Source: Sphaerotilus microaerophilus (GTDB taxonomy: Bacteria > Pseudomonadota > Gammaproteobacteria > Burkholderiales > Burkholderiaceae_C). From it: DNA of 64,000 nt. Of this stretch, positions 8,935 to 18,794 are shown piece by piece. Both the position numbers and the translations under genes were made by a program. Where the stretch lies: the NCBI RefSeq assembly GCF_023734135.1, contig NZ_AP025730.1:3906001-3970000 (forward strand), read 5' to 3'. Below the pieces are notes generated by a model. The model made no database searches. It saw nothing but the letters and a program-made list of their open reading frames with translations, and was not told where the DNA came from. Every line of letters starts with the position of its first letter. Position 1 is the first letter of the stretch.

Positions 8935-9177
8935 ATGATGCAGTGCCACCTGGCGCGCCTGATGGCGCGTGAGCGGTTGCGCGTGGCGGACGTGGCTCGT
9001 GCCACCGGACTGAACCGTAGCACCATCACCGCCCTGGTCCAGAACCGGGCCACGCGGGTGGAGCTGCCTCATGTCGAAGCGCTGTGCCGCCTGCTGGGCT
9101 GCGGTGTCGGGGACTTGTTCGAGTACATCGCGGACGCTGGCGACACCGGCGCCGCCAGCAGGGAGATCCCGTCATGA
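8935..9177 (+). CDS. XRE/Cro-type HTH regulator of the BREX locus
   Basis: The 80-residue protein is a single Cro/CI-type helix-turn-helix: MARERLRVADVARATGLNRSTITALVQNR is followed by a Cro-like LPHVEALCRLLGCGVGDLFEY. It would bind DNA as a dimer, probably controlling the operon it heads. AAGGAG at 8920-8925 gives a good ribosome site for the ATG at 8935 (a second ATG is at 8938). Its stop overlaps the pglW start (ATGA at 9174), so both are made from one message. It belongs to the family of small regulators similar to phage repressors, and autoregulation is likely but not shown. Confidence 0.85.
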   Translation: MMQCHLARLMARERLRVADVARATGLNRSTITALVQNRATRVELPHVEALCRLLGCGVGDLFEYIADAGDTGAASREIPS

Positions 9178-12100
9178 CCCTCGGCACGAACCGCTGGCAC
9201 GTCATCGCGCCCTCCAGCTTCCCGTGGGAGCGGGAGGCGCTGGAGTGGCTGCGCGCCCAGCTGCCCGACCGCGAGCCCTGGCACGTCTGGACCAACTTCG
9301 AGTTCATCGACGACGAGGGCAAGGTCAACGAGGTCGACGCACTGGTCCTCTCGCCAGCCGGCCTCTTCGTGGTCGAGATCAAGTCGCGCCCGGGCGTCGT
9401 CTCGGGGGATGCGCACACCTGGACCTGGACGACGGACGGGCGCGACCGCTCGGTCGACAACCCGCTGCTGCTGACCGACCGCAAGTGCAAGCGCCTGGCC
9501 AGCCTGGTCAAGCGCCAGAGCGCGGTGGTCAAGGCCAAGATGCGCATGCCCTTCTTCACGCCGCTGGTGTTCCTGTCGTCCACCACGGTGACCTGCCGGC
9601 TGCAGGGCCATGCCCGCAGCGGCGTGTTCCTGCGCGGCCGCCCGGGAAACGAGGCGGACGACGGCATCGTCGCGGCCCTGACCTATGGCCCGCGCGGCGA
9701 GATCAACGCTGCGCCGCTCGATGCCGCCGCCGTCAAGGCCCTGGGCAAGGGCCTGATCGAAGCCGGCGTGCGCCCGTCCAACAAGCACCGCCAGGTGGGC
9801 GACTACCGGCTCGACAAGCTCATCACCGACGGCGACAGCTACCAGGAGTGGCAGGCCCGCCACGTCGGCATCGACGTGCAGCGGCGCGTGCGCGTCTACA
9901 ACCTGGCCAATGCCGCCAGCCCCGAGGCGCGCCAGAACCTGGTGCGTCAGGCCCAGCGCGAGTTCAAGGTGCTGGAGGGCATCGACCACAGCGGTATCCT
10001 GCGCTGCAACGAGTACAAGGACAGCGAGCTCGGCCCGGCGCTGATCTTCGACCTTGACCCGCGCGCCCTGCGCCTGGACCACCTGATGCGTGACCACGGC
10101 CAGCGCCTGAACGCCAGCCAGCGCCTGCTGCTGGTGCGCGGCATTGCCGAGGTGCTGCAGTACGCCCACTCGCGCCGGCTCTTCCACCGCGCGCTCGGCC
10201 CGCAGAGCGTGCTGGTGCGCGACATCGAGACCGCCACCCCGCGCGTGCAGCTGATGAACTGGCAGACCGCCGCCCGCGAGGCCGAGGGGGCCAGCACTGG
10301 GGCCACCCAGCACCGCACCACCGGCACCCTGCATGTGCAGTCCTATGTCGAGGACCCCGGCCTCGTCTACCTGGCGCCCGAGACCACCCGCGCCGACCCC
10401 GCCCATGGCGCCGAGATGGACGTCTTCTCGCTGGGCTGCCTGACCTGGCTGATCTTCAGCGGCCAGGCGCCTGCCACCTCCACGCTGGAGCGCGACGACA
10501 AGTTGCGCCACAGCCAGGGCCTGCGCCTGTCCGATGCCATGGACGGCTGCACGCCAGCCCTGCAGGAGCTGGTGCAGTTCGCCACCAGCCCCGACGTGCT
10601 GGGCCGCTACGGCTCGATCCAGGACTTCCTCGAGCAGCTCGACGTGGTCGAGGACGAGCTCACCACCCCCGACCCGGAAACCACCGTCGACCCCAGCCAG
10701 GCCAACACCGGTGACCGCCTCGAGGGCGGCTACACCGTCGTCAAGCGCCTGGGCCGCGGCTCGTCCAGCGACGCGCTGCTGGTGCGCGCGGACGGCAATG
10801 ACGAGGATCTGGTGCTCAAGGTCGCGGTGGACGCCGCGCACAACGACAACCTGCAGGCCGAGGCCGAGGCCCTGGGCAAGCTGCGCCACCCCAACATCGT
10901 GGAACTGCGCGGCTGCACCGCCGTGGCCGGGCGCACCGCGCTGCTGCTCAAGAGCGCGGGTGAGCAGACCCTGGCCCAGCGCATCAAGGCCGAAGGGCGC
11001 CTGTCGCTGGACATGCTGCAGCGCTGGGGCGAAGAGCTGCTCGACGCCGTGCGCCTGCTCGAAGAGAACGCGGTGGTGCACCGCGACATCAAGCCCGACA
11101 ACATCGGCATCGCCAAGAACCGCAGCGGCCGCCTGACGCTGGTGCTGTTCGACTTCTCGCTCACCCGCACGCCGGCTGACAACCTCAAGGCCGGCACGCC
11201 GCCCTACCTGGACCCTTTCCTTGGCCTGCGCGCCCAGAAGCGCTGGGACCTGCACGCCGAGCGCTTTGCCGCCGCCGTCACGCTCTACGAGATGGCCGTG
11301 GGCCGCCTGCCGCGCTGGGGCGACGGCCAGACCGCCGCCGAGCTCACCGACGCCGACGTCACGTTGGAGGCCGATCTCTTCCCGGCGGCCGCGCAGGCCC
11401 CGCTGACCACCTTCTTCACCAAGGCCCTGGCCCGCGCCGCCACTGACCGGCACGACAACGCCGAGGAACTGCTGCGCGCCTGGCGCGCCGTCTTCGAGCG
11501 CGCCGCCAGCGCAGGCAGCACCGCCACCGCCCACCCGGTGGGGCCACAGGGCTTCGAGGCGCTGGCGCCCACCGTCACCGCCCAGACCACCATGGCCGAG
11601 CTGGGCTACGGCCCGGAGGCCATCGACGTGCTCGACCGCATGGGCATCCACAACGCCGAGGAACTGCTGGCGGTCGACCGCATCCGCTTTCGCTACCTGC
11701 GCGGCGTGGGCGACAAGCTGCGCCGCGAGATCCGCCTCAAGGCCAAGGACCTGGCCCGCCTGCGCCCGGACCTGACCCACGGCCGCGGCAGCCTGCACGA
11801 GACCGGCGATGGCGACGAGGCGCAGGCCGACGGCCGCCCGGGCACGGCCCTGCCCCTGGCCGTCAACGAGCTCGCCAACCTGCTGATCCCCAAGCGCCCT
11901 GCCGGCGACGACCGGCCCGAGGACGCTGCCCTGGCGGTCTACCTGGGCCTGGAGGACGAGATCCCGGCCGGAACCTGGCCCACCCCGGGCGACGCCGCCC
12001 GCGCTGCGGGCGTGGACCGCAGCACCGTCGTCGAGGCCATCGGCCGTGCCCGCAAGGCCTGGCTGAAGAAGCCCGCGCTGACCGCGCTGCGCCAGGACGT

Positions 12101-13466
12101 GGCCGAGCTGCTCGCCACCCAGGGCCAGGTGATGACCCTGCGCGAAGGCGCGCTGGCCCTGCTGGCGCTGCGCGGCTGTGCCGAACAGGACGACGCCCAG
12201 CGCCTGCGCCTGGCCTGCGCCGTGCTGCGCGCCGCGGTGGAGACCGACGCGGCCACCGAGAAGCCCCGCTTCGAGGCCCACGCCGGCAGCGCACACAGCC
12301 CCGAGCCGCTGATCGCCACCGCCGCGCCCTGGGCCGACTACGCCCGCCGCCTGGGCCAGGCCGCCGACACCTGCGCGCTGGCCGACCCGCTGCTGCCGCC
12401 CGAGCGCGCCCTGCTGGCGCTGGAGCAGGTGAGCGCCCCCGGCCAGGACGGCGCCGAGGGTGCACCCGAGGCCGGCCTTCCCGCCATCCCGGCCCTGAGC
12501 GCGCCCCGGCTGCTGCGCCTGGCCACCAATGCCTCGCGCCACGCCGCGCTGTCGGCCCGGCAGGAGATCTACCCGCGCGGCATGCCGGCGCTGCAGGCCC
12601 TGCGCCAGTCGGTCAACGCACTGGTGGGCGTGACGCTCACCGAGGCCCAGCTGCGCGACCGCGTGCGCGGCCGCTACCCGGATGCCGAGCCCCTGCCCGG
12701 CCGGCCCCAGCTCGACCGCCTGCTGGAAGCCGTGGGCGCCCCACTGGCCTGGAGCGAGGCCGAGCAGCGCTACAGCCGCCAGCAGATCGACGCGGGCGCC
12801 AGCGCCGGCACCACCACCTTCCTGAGCCGCCGCGCCACCCAGCTCGGCCGACTGCCCCGCGACAGCGACGCCCCGCCGGACGCCCACCTGCTCGACGCCC
12901 AGGCCCTGGAGCGCCGCCTGCAGCAGCAGCTGCACCAGGGCGGCCTGCTCACGCTGACCGTGGAGCCCCGCCTGGCCCGCCATGCCGAGGCCGAGCTGCT
13001 GCACCGCTTTGGCGCGCCGGCTGGTGCCGTGCAGAGGCTGAGCATCGACGCCCTGCTGCTGCGCGAGCTGCGCGCCCAGGCCGCCTCGCTCAAGGTCGAC
13101 TGGGCCACCGTGCTGCGCGCCGACGCCACCGTGCCCGGCACGCGCGACTGGACCAACCTGCTGCGCCTGGTGCAGCGCTGCGTGCCGGCCCTGCGCCAGG
13201 CCCTGCTGGCCAGCCCGGCGCCGCTGCTGGTGGTCAACGCCGGCCTGCTGGCGCGCTACGGCCACCTGAGCCTGCTCACCGAGCTGGAGCAGACCGCTGG
13301 CCGCCCCGGCCAGACGCCCTGCGCCTGGCTGCTGCTGCCCGGCCCCAAGCCCGGCGTGGCCGAGATCGATGGCAGCGCCGTGCCGCTGGTCTACGCCAAC
13401 GCCGTCGTGGCCGTGGGCGAGGCGTGGGTGCGCAATGCGCATCGAGGTGCCACGACGAGTGCCTGA
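9174..13466 (+). CDS. pglW: BREX type 2 serine/threonine kinase PglW
   Basis: The 1430-residue protein has the PglW layout. Residues 1-200 are a NERD nuclease-related domain with Asp55 and Glu68-x-Lys70 (VDALVL...VVEIKS). Residues 230-480 resemble a degenerate kinase, with HRA in place of HRD. Residues 515-790 are a second kinase with a GRGSSSD loop near 526 and HRDIKPDN at 636-643, although the DFG motif reads DFS. The rest is a helical domain of unknown function. PglW is one of the four original Pgl proteins of Streptomyces. The start at 9174 overlaps the regulator stop; longer in-frame starts would run into that gene. Confidence 0.93.
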   Translation: MTLGTNRWHVIAPSSFPWEREALEWLRAQLPDREPWHVWTNFEFIDDEGKVNEVDALVLSPAGLFVVEIKSRPGVVSGDAHTWTWTTDGRDRSVDNPLLLTDRKCKRLASLVKRQSAVVKAKMRMPFFTPLVFLSSTTVTCRLQGHARSGVFLRGRPGNEADDGIVAALTYGPRGEINAAPLDAAAVKALGKGLIEAGVRPSNKHRQVGDYRLDKLITDGDSYQEWQARHVGIDVQRRVRVYNLANAASPEARQNLVRQAQREFKVLEGIDHSGILRCNEYKDSELGPALIFDLDPRALRLDHLMRDHGQRLNASQRLLLVRGIAEVLQYAHSRRLFHRALGPQSVLVRDIETATPRVQLMNWQTAAREAEGASTGATQHRTTGTLHVQSYVEDPGLVYLAPETTRADPAHGAEMDVFSLGCLTWLIFSGQAPATSTLERDDKLRHSQGLRLSDAMDGCTPALQELVQFATSPDVLGRYGSIQDFLEQLDVVEDELTTPDPETTVDPSQANTGDRLEGGYTVVKRLGRGSSSDALLVRADGNDEDLVLKVAVDAAHNDNLQAEAEALGKLRHPNIVELRGCTAVAGRTALLLKSAGEQTLAQRIKAEGRLSLDMLQRWGEELLDAVRLLEENAVVHRDIKPDNIGIAKNRSGRLTLVLFDFSLTRTPADNLKAGTPPYLDPFLGLRAQKRWDLHAERFAAAVTLYEMAVGRLPRWGDGQTAAELTDADVTLEADLFPAAAQAPLTTFFTKALARAATDRHDNAEELLRAWRAVFERAASAGSTATAHPVGPQGFEALAPTVTAQTTMAELGYGPEAIDVLDRMGIHNAEELLAVDRIRFRYLRGVGDKLRREIRLKAKDLARLRPDLTHGRGSLHETGDGDEAQADGRPGTALPLAVNELANLLIPKRPAGDDRPEDAALAVYLGLEDEIPAGTWPTPGDAARAAGVDRSTVVEAIGRARKAWLKKPALTALRQDVAELLATQGQVMTLREGALALLALRGCAEQDDAQRLRLACAVLRAAVETDAATEKPRFEAHAGSAHSPEPLIATAAPWADYARRLGQAADTCALADPLLPPERALLALEQVSAPGQDGAEGAPEAGLPAIPALSAPRLLRLATNASRHAALSARQEIYPRGMPALQALRQSVNALVGVTLTEAQLRDRVRGRYPDAEPLPGRPQLDRLLEAVGAPLAWSEAEQRYSRQQIDAGASAGTTTFLSRRATQLGRLPRDSDAPPDAHLLDAQALERRLQQQLHQGGLLTLTVEPRLARHAEAELLHRFGAPAGAVQRLSIDALLLRELRAQAASLKVDWATVLRADATVPGTRDWTNLLRLVQRCVPALRQALLASPAPLLVVNAGLLARYGHLSLLTELEQTAGRPGQTPCAWLLLPGPKPGVAEIDGSAVPLVYANAVVAVGEAWVRNAHRGATTSA

Positions 13467-13508
13467 CCCGTCAGAACAAACCAAGAAGAAGCGAGAAAGG
13501 GAGTGCAG

Positions 13509-14297
13509 ATGCAGGTCACCCAATTTCCAGCCGGCCTTCACGAGAAGCTCAGCTACTACGTCTACGTGTACGTCGACACTTCGGACGATGATGACAGGGT
13601 GCTCTACGTCGGCAAGGGCAAGGGCAATCGCTGCTTCGCCCATCTGAATCAGGTGAACGACACCGACAAGTCCACCGAAATCAACCGGCTTCAGGCCGAG
13701 GGGCGCCTGCGCATCGACATCCTGATCCACGGCGTCGACGAGAAGACGGCGCTCCAGGTCGAGGCCGCAGCGATCGACCTGCTGCGGCTCGAGCGCCTCT
13801 ACAACCAGAAGCGTGGCGACGATTCGCGCGAATTCGGGCGGATCTCGACCGACGACCTGGTGGCCAAGTTGCAGCCCCGCATCGTGCTCGGCGCGCCGGA
13901 CTTCCAGGACGACTGCATCCTCATCCGCCTTCGCCAGCGCTACTACTCCGGCATGCCGGCCCAGGCGCTCTACGACAGCACACGCGGCGTCTGGCGGGTC
14001 TCGAGGGAGTCGGCGGACCAGGTGAGCCTGGCGCTGGCCGTGCATGAGGGCATCGTCCGCGAGGTCTACCGCATCGCTGGCTGGTTCACCGCAGGCTCGA
14101 CGCTCTACGCCACCCAGGACCTGCACGGCCCCGTCGACCGGGGCAGCCCACGGATGGAGTTCGTCGGTCGCGTGGCGGACGAGCCCGAGCGGCAGCGTTA
14201 CCTCCACGCCGACGTCAGCCGCTGCTTCCGCCCGGGTGCACAGAACCCGGTCACCTACATCGGCCCCAGCTTTCCCAAGCCTGAAGTCGAGCGCTGA
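13509..14297 (+). CDS. GIY-YIG (LEM-3-like) nuclease domain protein
   Basis: The 262-residue protein begins with YYVYVYVD, then VLYVGKGKGNRCFAHL, the pattern of the LEM-3-like branch of GIY-YIG endonucleases. The later segment with Glu near EVEAAAIDLL fits the catalytic Glu helix. The C-terminal 150 residues match no domain I know and may bind the substrate. AAGGGAG at 13497-13503 favours the ATG at 13509. It lies 42 bp after pglW and just before pglX, so it is probably co-transcribed with the BREX core, of which it is not a standard member. A role in cutting invading DNA is inferred. Confidence 0.75.
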   Translation: MQVTQFPAGLHEKLSYYVYVYVDTSDDDDRVLYVGKGKGNRCFAHLNQVNDTDKSTEINRLQAEGRLRIDILIHGVDEKTALQVEAAAIDLLRLERLYNQKRGDDSREFGRISTDDLVAKLQPRIVLGAPDFQDDCILIRLRQRYYSGMPAQALYDSTRGVWRVSRESADQVSLALAVHEGIVREVYRIAGWFTAGSTLYATQDLHGPVDRGSPRMEFVGRVADEPERQRYLHADVSRCFRPGAQNPVTYIGPSFPKPEVER

Positions 14298-14341
14298 CCC
14301 CTGCGACTGCCCCAACTACAACACCCCCTGGGAGCCCCCCC

Positions 14342-17179
14342 TTGATCAACGCCCCGCGGCTGCTCGCCGACCTGACACGCCAGCTCAAGCGCCTGGAAGA
14401 TGACCTGCGCGCGCGCATCCTCGACAACGCCGAGCTCCATGCGGAGACGCCCGAGCTGGCCACGCTGAAGGCCGAGCTGAGCGCCGAGTGGCAGGCCGCG
14501 CGCGATGCCGAGCGCTGCGCCGAAACCTTCGAGAGCTGGGCCGAGCAGGTGCTGACGCAAGGGGCGGTGCACTGGCTGCTGAGCTGCGTGTTCCTGCGCT
14601 TCATCGAGGACAACGCGCTGGTGGAGCGGCCCTGGATCGGCGGCACGCCCGCCTCTGGCCGGCTGGCGCTGGCGCGCGACCGGCACGAGACCTACTTCCG
14701 CGCCCACCCCACCGAGAACGACCGCGACTACCTGCGCGCCGCCTTTGCCGAGGCCGGCACGCTGCCGGGGCTGCACACCTTTTTCGACGCCGCGCACAAC
14801 CCGGTGTTTCGCCTGCCCATCAGCGGCGAGGCGGCCATGGCGCTGCGCGAGTTCTGGCAGGCGGTGGACCCCAACACCGGCGCGCTGGTGCATGACTTCA
14901 CCTGTGAAAGTGGACAGGGCCTGAACACCCGCTTCCTGGGCGACCTCTACCAGGACCTGAGCGAGGCCACGCGCAAGCGTTACGCCCTGCTGCAGACGCC
15001 GGAGTTTGTGGAGGAGTTCATCCTCGACCGCACCCTCACCCCGGCCATCCGGGAGTTTGGGTATCGCGAGGTGCGGATGATCGACCCCACCTGCGGCAGC
15101 GGGCACTTTCTGCTCGGCGGCTTCCAGCGGCTGGTGGGGGAGTGGCTGGCGCATGAGCCCGGGCTGAACCCGCGGGTGATCGCACAACAGGCCCTGCACG
15201 GCGTGGCCGGCGTGGACCTGAACCCCTTCGCGGTGGCGGTGGCGCGTTTCCGCCTCTTGGTGGCGGCGCTGCAGGTGGCCGAGGTGCGGCGGCTGGCCGA
15301 TGCGCCGGACTTTGAAGTGCACGTGGCCATCGGCGACAGCCTGCTGCACGGGCACCGGTTTGGGCTGAGTGAAACCGGCTCGCTGCTGGAGGCCGAGGAG
15401 GCCCTGGCCGGGTATGGGTTGAGCCACGCCTACGTCAGCGAGGATCTGGTGCAGGTCCAGCAGATCCTCGGCCGGCAATACCACGCGGTGGTGGGCAATC
15501 CGCCCTACATCGTGGTGAAGGACGCAGCGTTGAATGCGGCCTACCGAGAAGAATACGCCAGCTGCCACCGGCAATATTCTCTCGGAGTGCCATTCACCGA
15601 GCGCTTCTTCGAACTGGCATTAACTCGAAAAGATTCGAACGGCGCCGGCTATGTGGGCCTGATCACGGCCAACTCCTTCATGAAGCGGGAGTTTGGTTCC
15701 AAGCTCATCGAACAGGTGCTGCCGCGGCTGGATTTGACTCACGTGGTCGACACCTCCGGCGCCTACATCCCCGGCCACGGCACACCGACGGTGATCCTGT
15801 TCGGCCGCCACCGCGCGCCGGTGGCCGAAAGTGTCCGCACCGTCATGGGCATCAAGGGCGAACCCAGCACGCCGGACGACCCGGCGCGCGGGCTGGTCTG
15901 GAGCGCCATCGTCGAGCAGATCGATCGACCTGGAAGTGAGAGTGAATTCGTCAGCGTCAGCGACGTGCCTTGCTCCACCTTCCGCAAACACCCGTGGAGC
16001 ATCGGCGGTGGCGGAGCCGCCGAATTGCGCGAGCGCATAGATGAGGCTGCCAGCAGGAAACTATCAGACGTTGCCGCCGAGATTGGATTCGGTGTCGTAA
16101 CTCGCGAGGATGATGCTTTTGTCGTAGGTGATGGACCGCTTAAGCGCCATCAAATTCACCCAGACTTCTCTCTATTCTCCGTTGATGGCGAGAATGTCAG
16201 AGATTGGACTCTCGATAACCCAAATGTGACCTTGTGGCCATACGCGAAGAATAGCCTAGATGCATTCGGATCACCGGAGACGGTTGGTTTTCTGTGGCCT
16301 TTCCGAACTGGTCTTTCTCAACGTGTCGCGTATGGGAAGACCCAAATAGAGCGAGGGCTTGAGTGGTTCGAATACTCGATGTTCTTCAAGAAGCGGTTTG
16401 AGACCCCACTCACCATCACCTTCGCCGAAATCGCCACCCACAACCACTTCGTCCTCGACCGCGGCGGCAAGGTGTTCAAGCAGACCGCCCCGGTCATCAA
16501 GCTGCCCGCCGGCAGCAGCGAAGACGAGCACCTGGGGCTGCTCGGGCTGCTGAATTCGTCGGTGGCGTGTTTCTGGTTCAAGCAGGTGTGCCACAACAAG
16601 GGCAGCACCGTCGACCAGCATGGCGCGCGCCAGCGCACCGCGCCCTTTGAGGACTTCTACGCGCTCAACTCAACCAAGGTCGCCGAGTTTCCCCTTTGCG
16701 CCGAGAAGCCGCTCGCCCTCGCCACCAGCCTCGACGCGCAGTCGCAGCAGCTGACCGCCCTGCAGCCGGCCGCGCTGCTGGTTAAGGCGGAGCTGCCCAC
16801 CCGCGCCAGCCTGGACGCCGCCTGCGAGCAGGCCGCAGCCCTGCGCCGGCAGATGATTGCCGGGCACCGAAGTTCGACACTTTGCGCCCTTTTGGCGAGG
16901 CCGATCTCAATCCCGACAAGCACTTGGCGACGTTTTGAGAGAAGGTTTGTAGTGGCACGTTTGCGGAATTCATGTATTGGCACTATCCTGCCTTTTGGCT
17001 ATACTCGCAGGCCATGTTCATCAAGCTCACGCGGTCCGGTGGACGCAGCTACGCCCAGCTGGTCGAGTCCTTCCGCGATGAGCAAGGCCGCCCGCGGCAG
17101 CGCACCCTGGCCACCCTGGGCCGCACCGATGAGATCGGCGGCCAGGTCGATTCGCTGCTGCAGGGCCTGCTGCGCGTGA
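14342..17179 (+). pseudogene. pglX: BREX type 2 methyltransferase PglX, N-terminal part (interrupted by IS)
   Basis: This is the first 841 codons of pglX, starting at a TTG preceded by GGGAG. PglX is an adenine-specific DNA methyltransferase that marks self DNA. The S-adenosylmethionine motif DPTCGSGHF is at residues 248-256 and the catalytic NPPY at 386-389, so the catalytic half is intact. The true coding sequence stops at 16866, where an IS1634-type element begins. The frame then runs about 104 codons into the element and ends at 17179. Codons 563-684 (about 16025-16400), within the predicted target-recognition region, are visibly richer in A and T than the flanks, suggesting domain exchange. 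Confidence 0.9.
16842..16866 (+). repeat. 25-bp target-site duplication, left copy
   Basis: These 25 bases, starting TGCGCCGGCAGATG, are identical to 18770-18794 on the other side of the insertion element. They encode LRRQMIAG in pglX. A 25-bp duplication is long for most IS families, but IS1634 and IS1549 are known for long, variable duplications. Confidence 0.95.
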
Positions 17180-18769
17180 AGGGTCGCCCTGCCGCGCTGG
17201 CCTCGCCGCCCCAGGTGCAGTTCGAGTCCGCGCTGGCCTTGGGCGATGTCTGGGTGCTGCACCAGCTCTGGCACGAGTTGGGCTTTGATCGGCTGCACGC
17301 GGTGTTCCGCCGTGCGCGCTACACCACCCCGGTGGAACAGGCCATCCGCGTGATGGTGTTCAACCGGCTTTGTGATGCCGATTCCAAGCTCGGTGCGCTG
17401 CGCTGGTTGCAGACAGTGGCGATGCCCGATGTCGATCCCAGGTCGATCACCCACCAGCACCTGCTGCGCAGCATGGACGCGCTGATGGATCACCAGGCCA
17501 GCGTGGACGATTGCGTGGCGCAGTTGCTGCGCCCGCTCATCGACGAGCAGTTGTCGGTGGTGTTCTATGACCTGACGACCATCCGGGTCGAGGGGCTGAG
17601 CCAGCAACGCGATGACGTGCGCAAGTTCGGCATGTCCAAGGAAGGTGTCGTTGCCCGGCAGTTCCTGCTGGGCGTGGTGCAGACGGCCGATGGCCTGCCG
17701 ATCTACCACGAGGTGTTCGACGGCAACGCCAGCGAGGGCCCCACGCTCAAGCCCACACTGGAGCGCGTGCTGCAGCGCTACCCGCATGTGAAGCGCCTGG
17801 TGGTGGTGGCCGATCGGGGGCTGCTGTCGCTGGACAACCTGCAGATGCTCAGCGAGCTGAAGCTGCCGGGCGATCGGGCACTGGAGTTCATCCTGGCCGT
17901 GCCCGGGCGCCGGCATGGGGACTTCGTCGAACTGCTGGCGCCACTGCAGGCCAGGGCTGAAGGCTCAGCCGCCGAGGTGATCGACGAGCTGAGCTGGCAA
18001 GGCCATCGCCTGGTGGTGGCGCACAACGCGCAGCAGGCCGCCGATCTCACCCAGCGCCGACGTGATCGCATCACGGCGTTGCAGGTGCGCGCCCAGGCAC
18101 TGACCGGCAAGCTCGACGAACAGGACGCCGGCCAGAGCCAGCGCGGGCGCAAGCTGTCTGACAGCGGCGCCAAGGCGCGCTTCTTCCACGAGGTGTGCGA
18201 GGCGCACTTGGCCAACATCATCCGGGTGGACCTGAAGTCCGAGCTGTTCACCTACGACATCGACCACGTCGCCCAGGCGCGCGCAGAGGCGATGGACGGC
18301 AAGCTGCTGCTGGTGAGCAACGTGCATGACCTGAGCGCCCAGCAGATCGTGGCGCGCTACAAGAGCCTGGCTGACATCGAGCGTGGCTTCCATGTGCTGA
18401 AGTCCGAGATCGAGATTGCGCCGGTGTTCCACCGGCTGCCCGAGCGCATCCGCGCGCACGCCAGCATCTGCTTCATGGCGCTGGTGCTGCACCGGGTGAT
18501 GCGCCAGCGCTTGAGGCTGGCCGGCAGCCCCCTGTCGCCCGAGGCCGCGCTGCAGCAGCTGCGCCGCGTCCAGCGTCACCAAGTGCGCATCGACGGCGCC
18601 GAGCCCATCGCCGGCATCTCCACCATCCACCAGGACCAGGCTGACACCCTGGATGCACTCAAGATCAAGAAACCCAGCCTCGACGCCCAAATGTCCCTGC
18701 TGTAGTGGCGCGCCGCAAGGTCGCCACTAAGCAAATCAAGGACTTGGCGAGGTTGGTGTCGAACTTCGG
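16867..18769 (+). mobile_element. IS1634-family insertion sequence in pglX
   Basis: The element is 1903 bp and bounded by perfect 14-bp inverted repeats CCGAAGTTCGACAC (16867-16880, and complementary at 18756-18769). It holds one transposase gene. It is flanked by 25-bp direct repeats of target DNA. Both ends, the transposase and the target duplication are intact, so it looks recently inserted and possibly still active. Leaving one copy of the duplication would restore pglX exactly. Confidence 0.93.
17014..18705 (+). CDS. IS1634-family transposase
   Basis: The 563-residue protein starts MFIKLTRSGGRSYAQLVESFR, the typical IS1634 start. Clear IS4-superfamily DDE features follow: VVFYDLTTIRVEG with the first Asp, VVVADRGLLS with the second, and SLADIERGFHVLKSEIEIAPVFHRLPERI with the Glu-containing Y-(2)-R-(3)-E-(6)-K-like segment. 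The length matches the family (about 550-580). I prefer the ATG at 17014 to one 42 bp upstream because it matches the conserved start. It is intact, on the same strand as pglX but in another frame. Confidence 0.92.
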   Translation: MFIKLTRSGGRSYAQLVESFRDEQGRPRQRTLATLGRTDEIGGQVDSLLQGLLRVKGRPAALASPPQVQFESALALGDVWVLHQLWHELGFDRLHAVFRRARYTTPVEQAIRVMVFNRLCDADSKLGALRWLQTVAMPDVDPRSITHQHLLRSMDALMDHQASVDDCVAQLLRPLIDEQLSVVFYDLTTIRVEGLSQQRDDVRKFGMSKEGVVARQFLLGVVQTADGLPIYHEVFDGNASEGPTLKPTLERVLQRYPHVKRLVVVADRGLLSLDNLQMLSELKLPGDRALEFILAVPGRRHGDFVELLAPLQARAEGSAAEVIDELSWQGHRLVVAHNAQQAADLTQRRRDRITALQVRAQALTGKLDEQDAGQSQRGRKLSDSGAKARFFHEVCEAHLANIIRVDLKSELFTYDIDHVAQARAEAMDGKLLLVSNVHDLSAQQIVARYKSLADIERGFHVLKSEIEIAPVFHRLPERIRAHASICFMALVLHRVMRQRLRLAGSPLSPEAALQQLRRVQRHQVRIDGAEPIAGISTIHQDQADTLDALKIKKPSLDAQMSLL

Positions 18770-18794
18770 TGCGCCGGCAGATGATTGCCGGGCA
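18770..18794 (+). repeat. 25-bp target-site duplication, right copy
   Basis: Identical to 16842-16866. The codon phase is the same in both copies (codons start at the third base of the repeat), which is why deletion between them would rejoin pglX in frame. Confidence 0.95.

Noticed and set aside
9069..14315. Very long minus-strand open frame opposite pglW
   Set aside because: Low-complexity composition (Gly/Ala/Gln/Val/His), no domain, and fully opposite to a gene with clear kinase motifs. It is a by-product of high GC codon use.
16972..17179. Functional fusion of PglX with IS sequence
   Set aside because: The N-terminal pglX frame runs through IS DNA out of frame with the transposase; the added 104 residues are meaningless.
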